Source of the DNA: Oscillospiraceae bacterium
GTDB lineage: Bacteria > Bacillota_A > Clostridia > Oscillospirales > WRJC01
DNA length: 6,663 bases
Direction: 5' to 3'
Assembly: GCA_009785015.1 (NCBI GenBank)
Contig: WQXD01000209.1
Span: 1 to 6,663, forward strand
Each line of letters begins with the position of its first letter. Within the stretch, counting starts at the first letter, position 1. The notes beneath the pieces were generated by a model. That model had not been told where the DNA came from. It did no database searches and saw nothing but the letters and a program-made list of their open reading frames with translations. Shown here piece after piece: positions 5,634-6,663 of the stretch. The position numbers and the translations under genes were made by a program.

Positions 5634-6663
5634 TTGAATATTTTTAACGGCACAGAAAGAGAATTTGAAGAAATTGTTGAAAAGAACAAAGCGGCAGTTT
5701 ATGGAACGGTCTACGCATATTTTCCATATAATTCTGACGTTGACGATGTTGTGCAAGAAACTTTTATCCAAGCCTATTTTAATTACGGTGCGATAAAAAA
5801 TAAAAAAAACATAGGCGCGTGGCTTTGCGGCGTTGCCCGTAATATCGCATTGAAAAAATTGCGAGCGACCCGTTATCATCTATCCCTTGATTCCGTAATA
5901 GAGCAAGCGTCGGAAGATTTGGAAAGCCGGTACATTAAAATTGAAACAAACGTTGAAATACGAAAGGCAATATCTTCTCTCTCAAAGCCGATTGCCGAAA
6001 CGATAATCCTTTATTATTTTGCAAATAAAAATATTCGTGAAATATCATCACTGCTCTTTGTTTCAGAGGGTACTGTCAAAAGCCGTTTGCATGACGGCAG
6101 AAAAAAATTGAAAGGGGAATTAATACACATTATGAAAGAACAAGGAAATTGTCTTGACGAAAAAGACGTTATCAATGAAGTTAAGCTATTGATTCAAAAA
6201 GCAGAAAAGAAGGGAAAAATAAACCGAAACGCGGTTGCATTAGCGCATTGCGATGAAGCGATTGCCAAACTCGGAAAATCATCTGCTGAATATAAAACAC
6301 TTGCTCAAATATATAAAATCCGTGCAAGCGCAATAGGTTATACTCAAAAAGAAAAAATGATAGAAAGCATGGAAAAAAGCCTCCAATATGCCAAATTATC
6401 AGACGACAAAAAATTAATCTGCGAATGTTTGCTTGATATGGCGTTTTATAAAAATCACGAAAAATGGTCGCCATATTTTTTAGAAGCGTATGAATTGGCT
6501 AAACAAATCGGATATAATGAAATATGCTGTGAATGTGCTATGTGGCTTGGGGCGGACCACATACATAAAATGGAGTATTCGGAGGGGGAAAAGTATATTA
6601 ATGACGCCCTCGAACATTATAAGCATATTAATTCAAAAGCAAGCGTTAATTGCTGCGCCGGAG
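5634..6663 (+). CDS. ECF-type sigma-70 factor with TPR-like, cysteine-rich C-terminal extension (3' end beyond window)
   Basis: The frame opens at TTG 5634 and runs 343 codons to the window edge without a stop, so the C-terminus is missing. Residues ~8-77 are sigma region 2: EREFEEIVEKNKAAVYGTVY, then DVDDVVQETFIQAYFNY (35-51; the usual 'DAEDLvQeTFl.a' motif), and GAWLCGVARNIALKKLR (61-77; the 'WL..IarN...d..R' motif). Residues ~108-162 are sigma region 4: ISSLSKPIAETIILYYFANKN, then the helix-turn-helix IREISSLLFVSEGTVKSRLHDGRKKLK (134-160). ECF factors normally end near here. This protein continues for at least 181 residues of amphipathic helices. The best TPR-like unit is AMWLGADHIHKMEYSEGEKY... 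(302-328, with W304, L305, G306, Y315 and A325 at consensus-like places). Earlier helices at about 198-255 and 261-292 look like degenerate repeats. Nine Cys lie in the extension, including CEC at 263-265 and 299-301, exactly 36 residues apart. No anti-sigma gene is visible upstream. It should recruit RNA polymerase to its own regulon, with the tail probably controlling activity. The sigma call is firm; the TPR call is moderate. Confidence 0.88.
   Translation, partial: MNIFNGTEREFEEIVEKNKAAVYGTVYAYFPYNSDVDDVVQETFIQAYFNYGAIKNKKNIGAWLCGVARNIALKKLRATRYHLSLDSVIEQASEDLESRYIKIETNVEIRKAISSLSKPIAETIILYYFANKNIREISSLLFVSEGTVKSRLHDGRKKLKGELIHIMKEQGNCLDEKDVINEVKLLIQKAEKKGKINRNAVALAHCDEAIAKLGKSSAEYKTLAQIYKIRASAIGYTQKEKMIESMEKSLQYAKLSDDKKLICECLLDMAFYKNHEKWSPYFLEAYELAKQIGYNEICCECAMWLGADHIHKMEYSEGEKYINDALEHYKHINSKASVNCCAG

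Overview
The window reads as chromosomal DNA from an uncultured bacterium, most likely a Bacillota/Clostridia-type organism. The evidence is strong AGGAGG-type ribosome binding sites, a TTG start, tight same-strand gene packing and an ABC-2 transporter triplet common in that phylum. This assignment is inference; the window holds no rRNA or marker gene. All recognised genes are on the + strand.

Region 1 (about 1-2927) is a GC-rich run of three closely spaced genes. It contains the C-terminal third of a uroporphyrinogen-decarboxylase-fold protein (methyltransferase-like), a cytosolic protein of the neutral/alkaline ceramidase N-terminal superfamily that lacks the catalytic serine motif, and a complete PLP-dependent DegT/DnrJ/EryC1/StrS-type sugar aminotransferase. 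The tight spacing suggests one transcript and a shared small-molecule (probably sugar or amino-sugar) pathway, but the substrate cannot be read from the sequence.

Region 2 (2941-5513) begins 13 bases later and encodes an ABC-2 type exporter: one ATPase and two six-helix-type permeases in the COG4586/COG4587/COG3694 arrangement. The ATPase and first permease overlap by ATGA, and the second permease starts four bases after the first one stops. The second permease carries a one-base frame disruption near position 4935, which is either a real inactivating deletion or a sequence error.

Region 3 (5514-6663) has clearly different base composition (AT-rich). After a 120-base non-coding stretch with a candidate promoter comes a gene that starts with TTG at 5634 and runs off the end of the window with no stop. 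Its first ~162 residues are an ECF-type sigma-70 factor. It then continues for at least 181 more residues as a helical, TPR-like, cysteine-rich extension. This sigma factor with a sensor-like tail is the most interesting object in the window.
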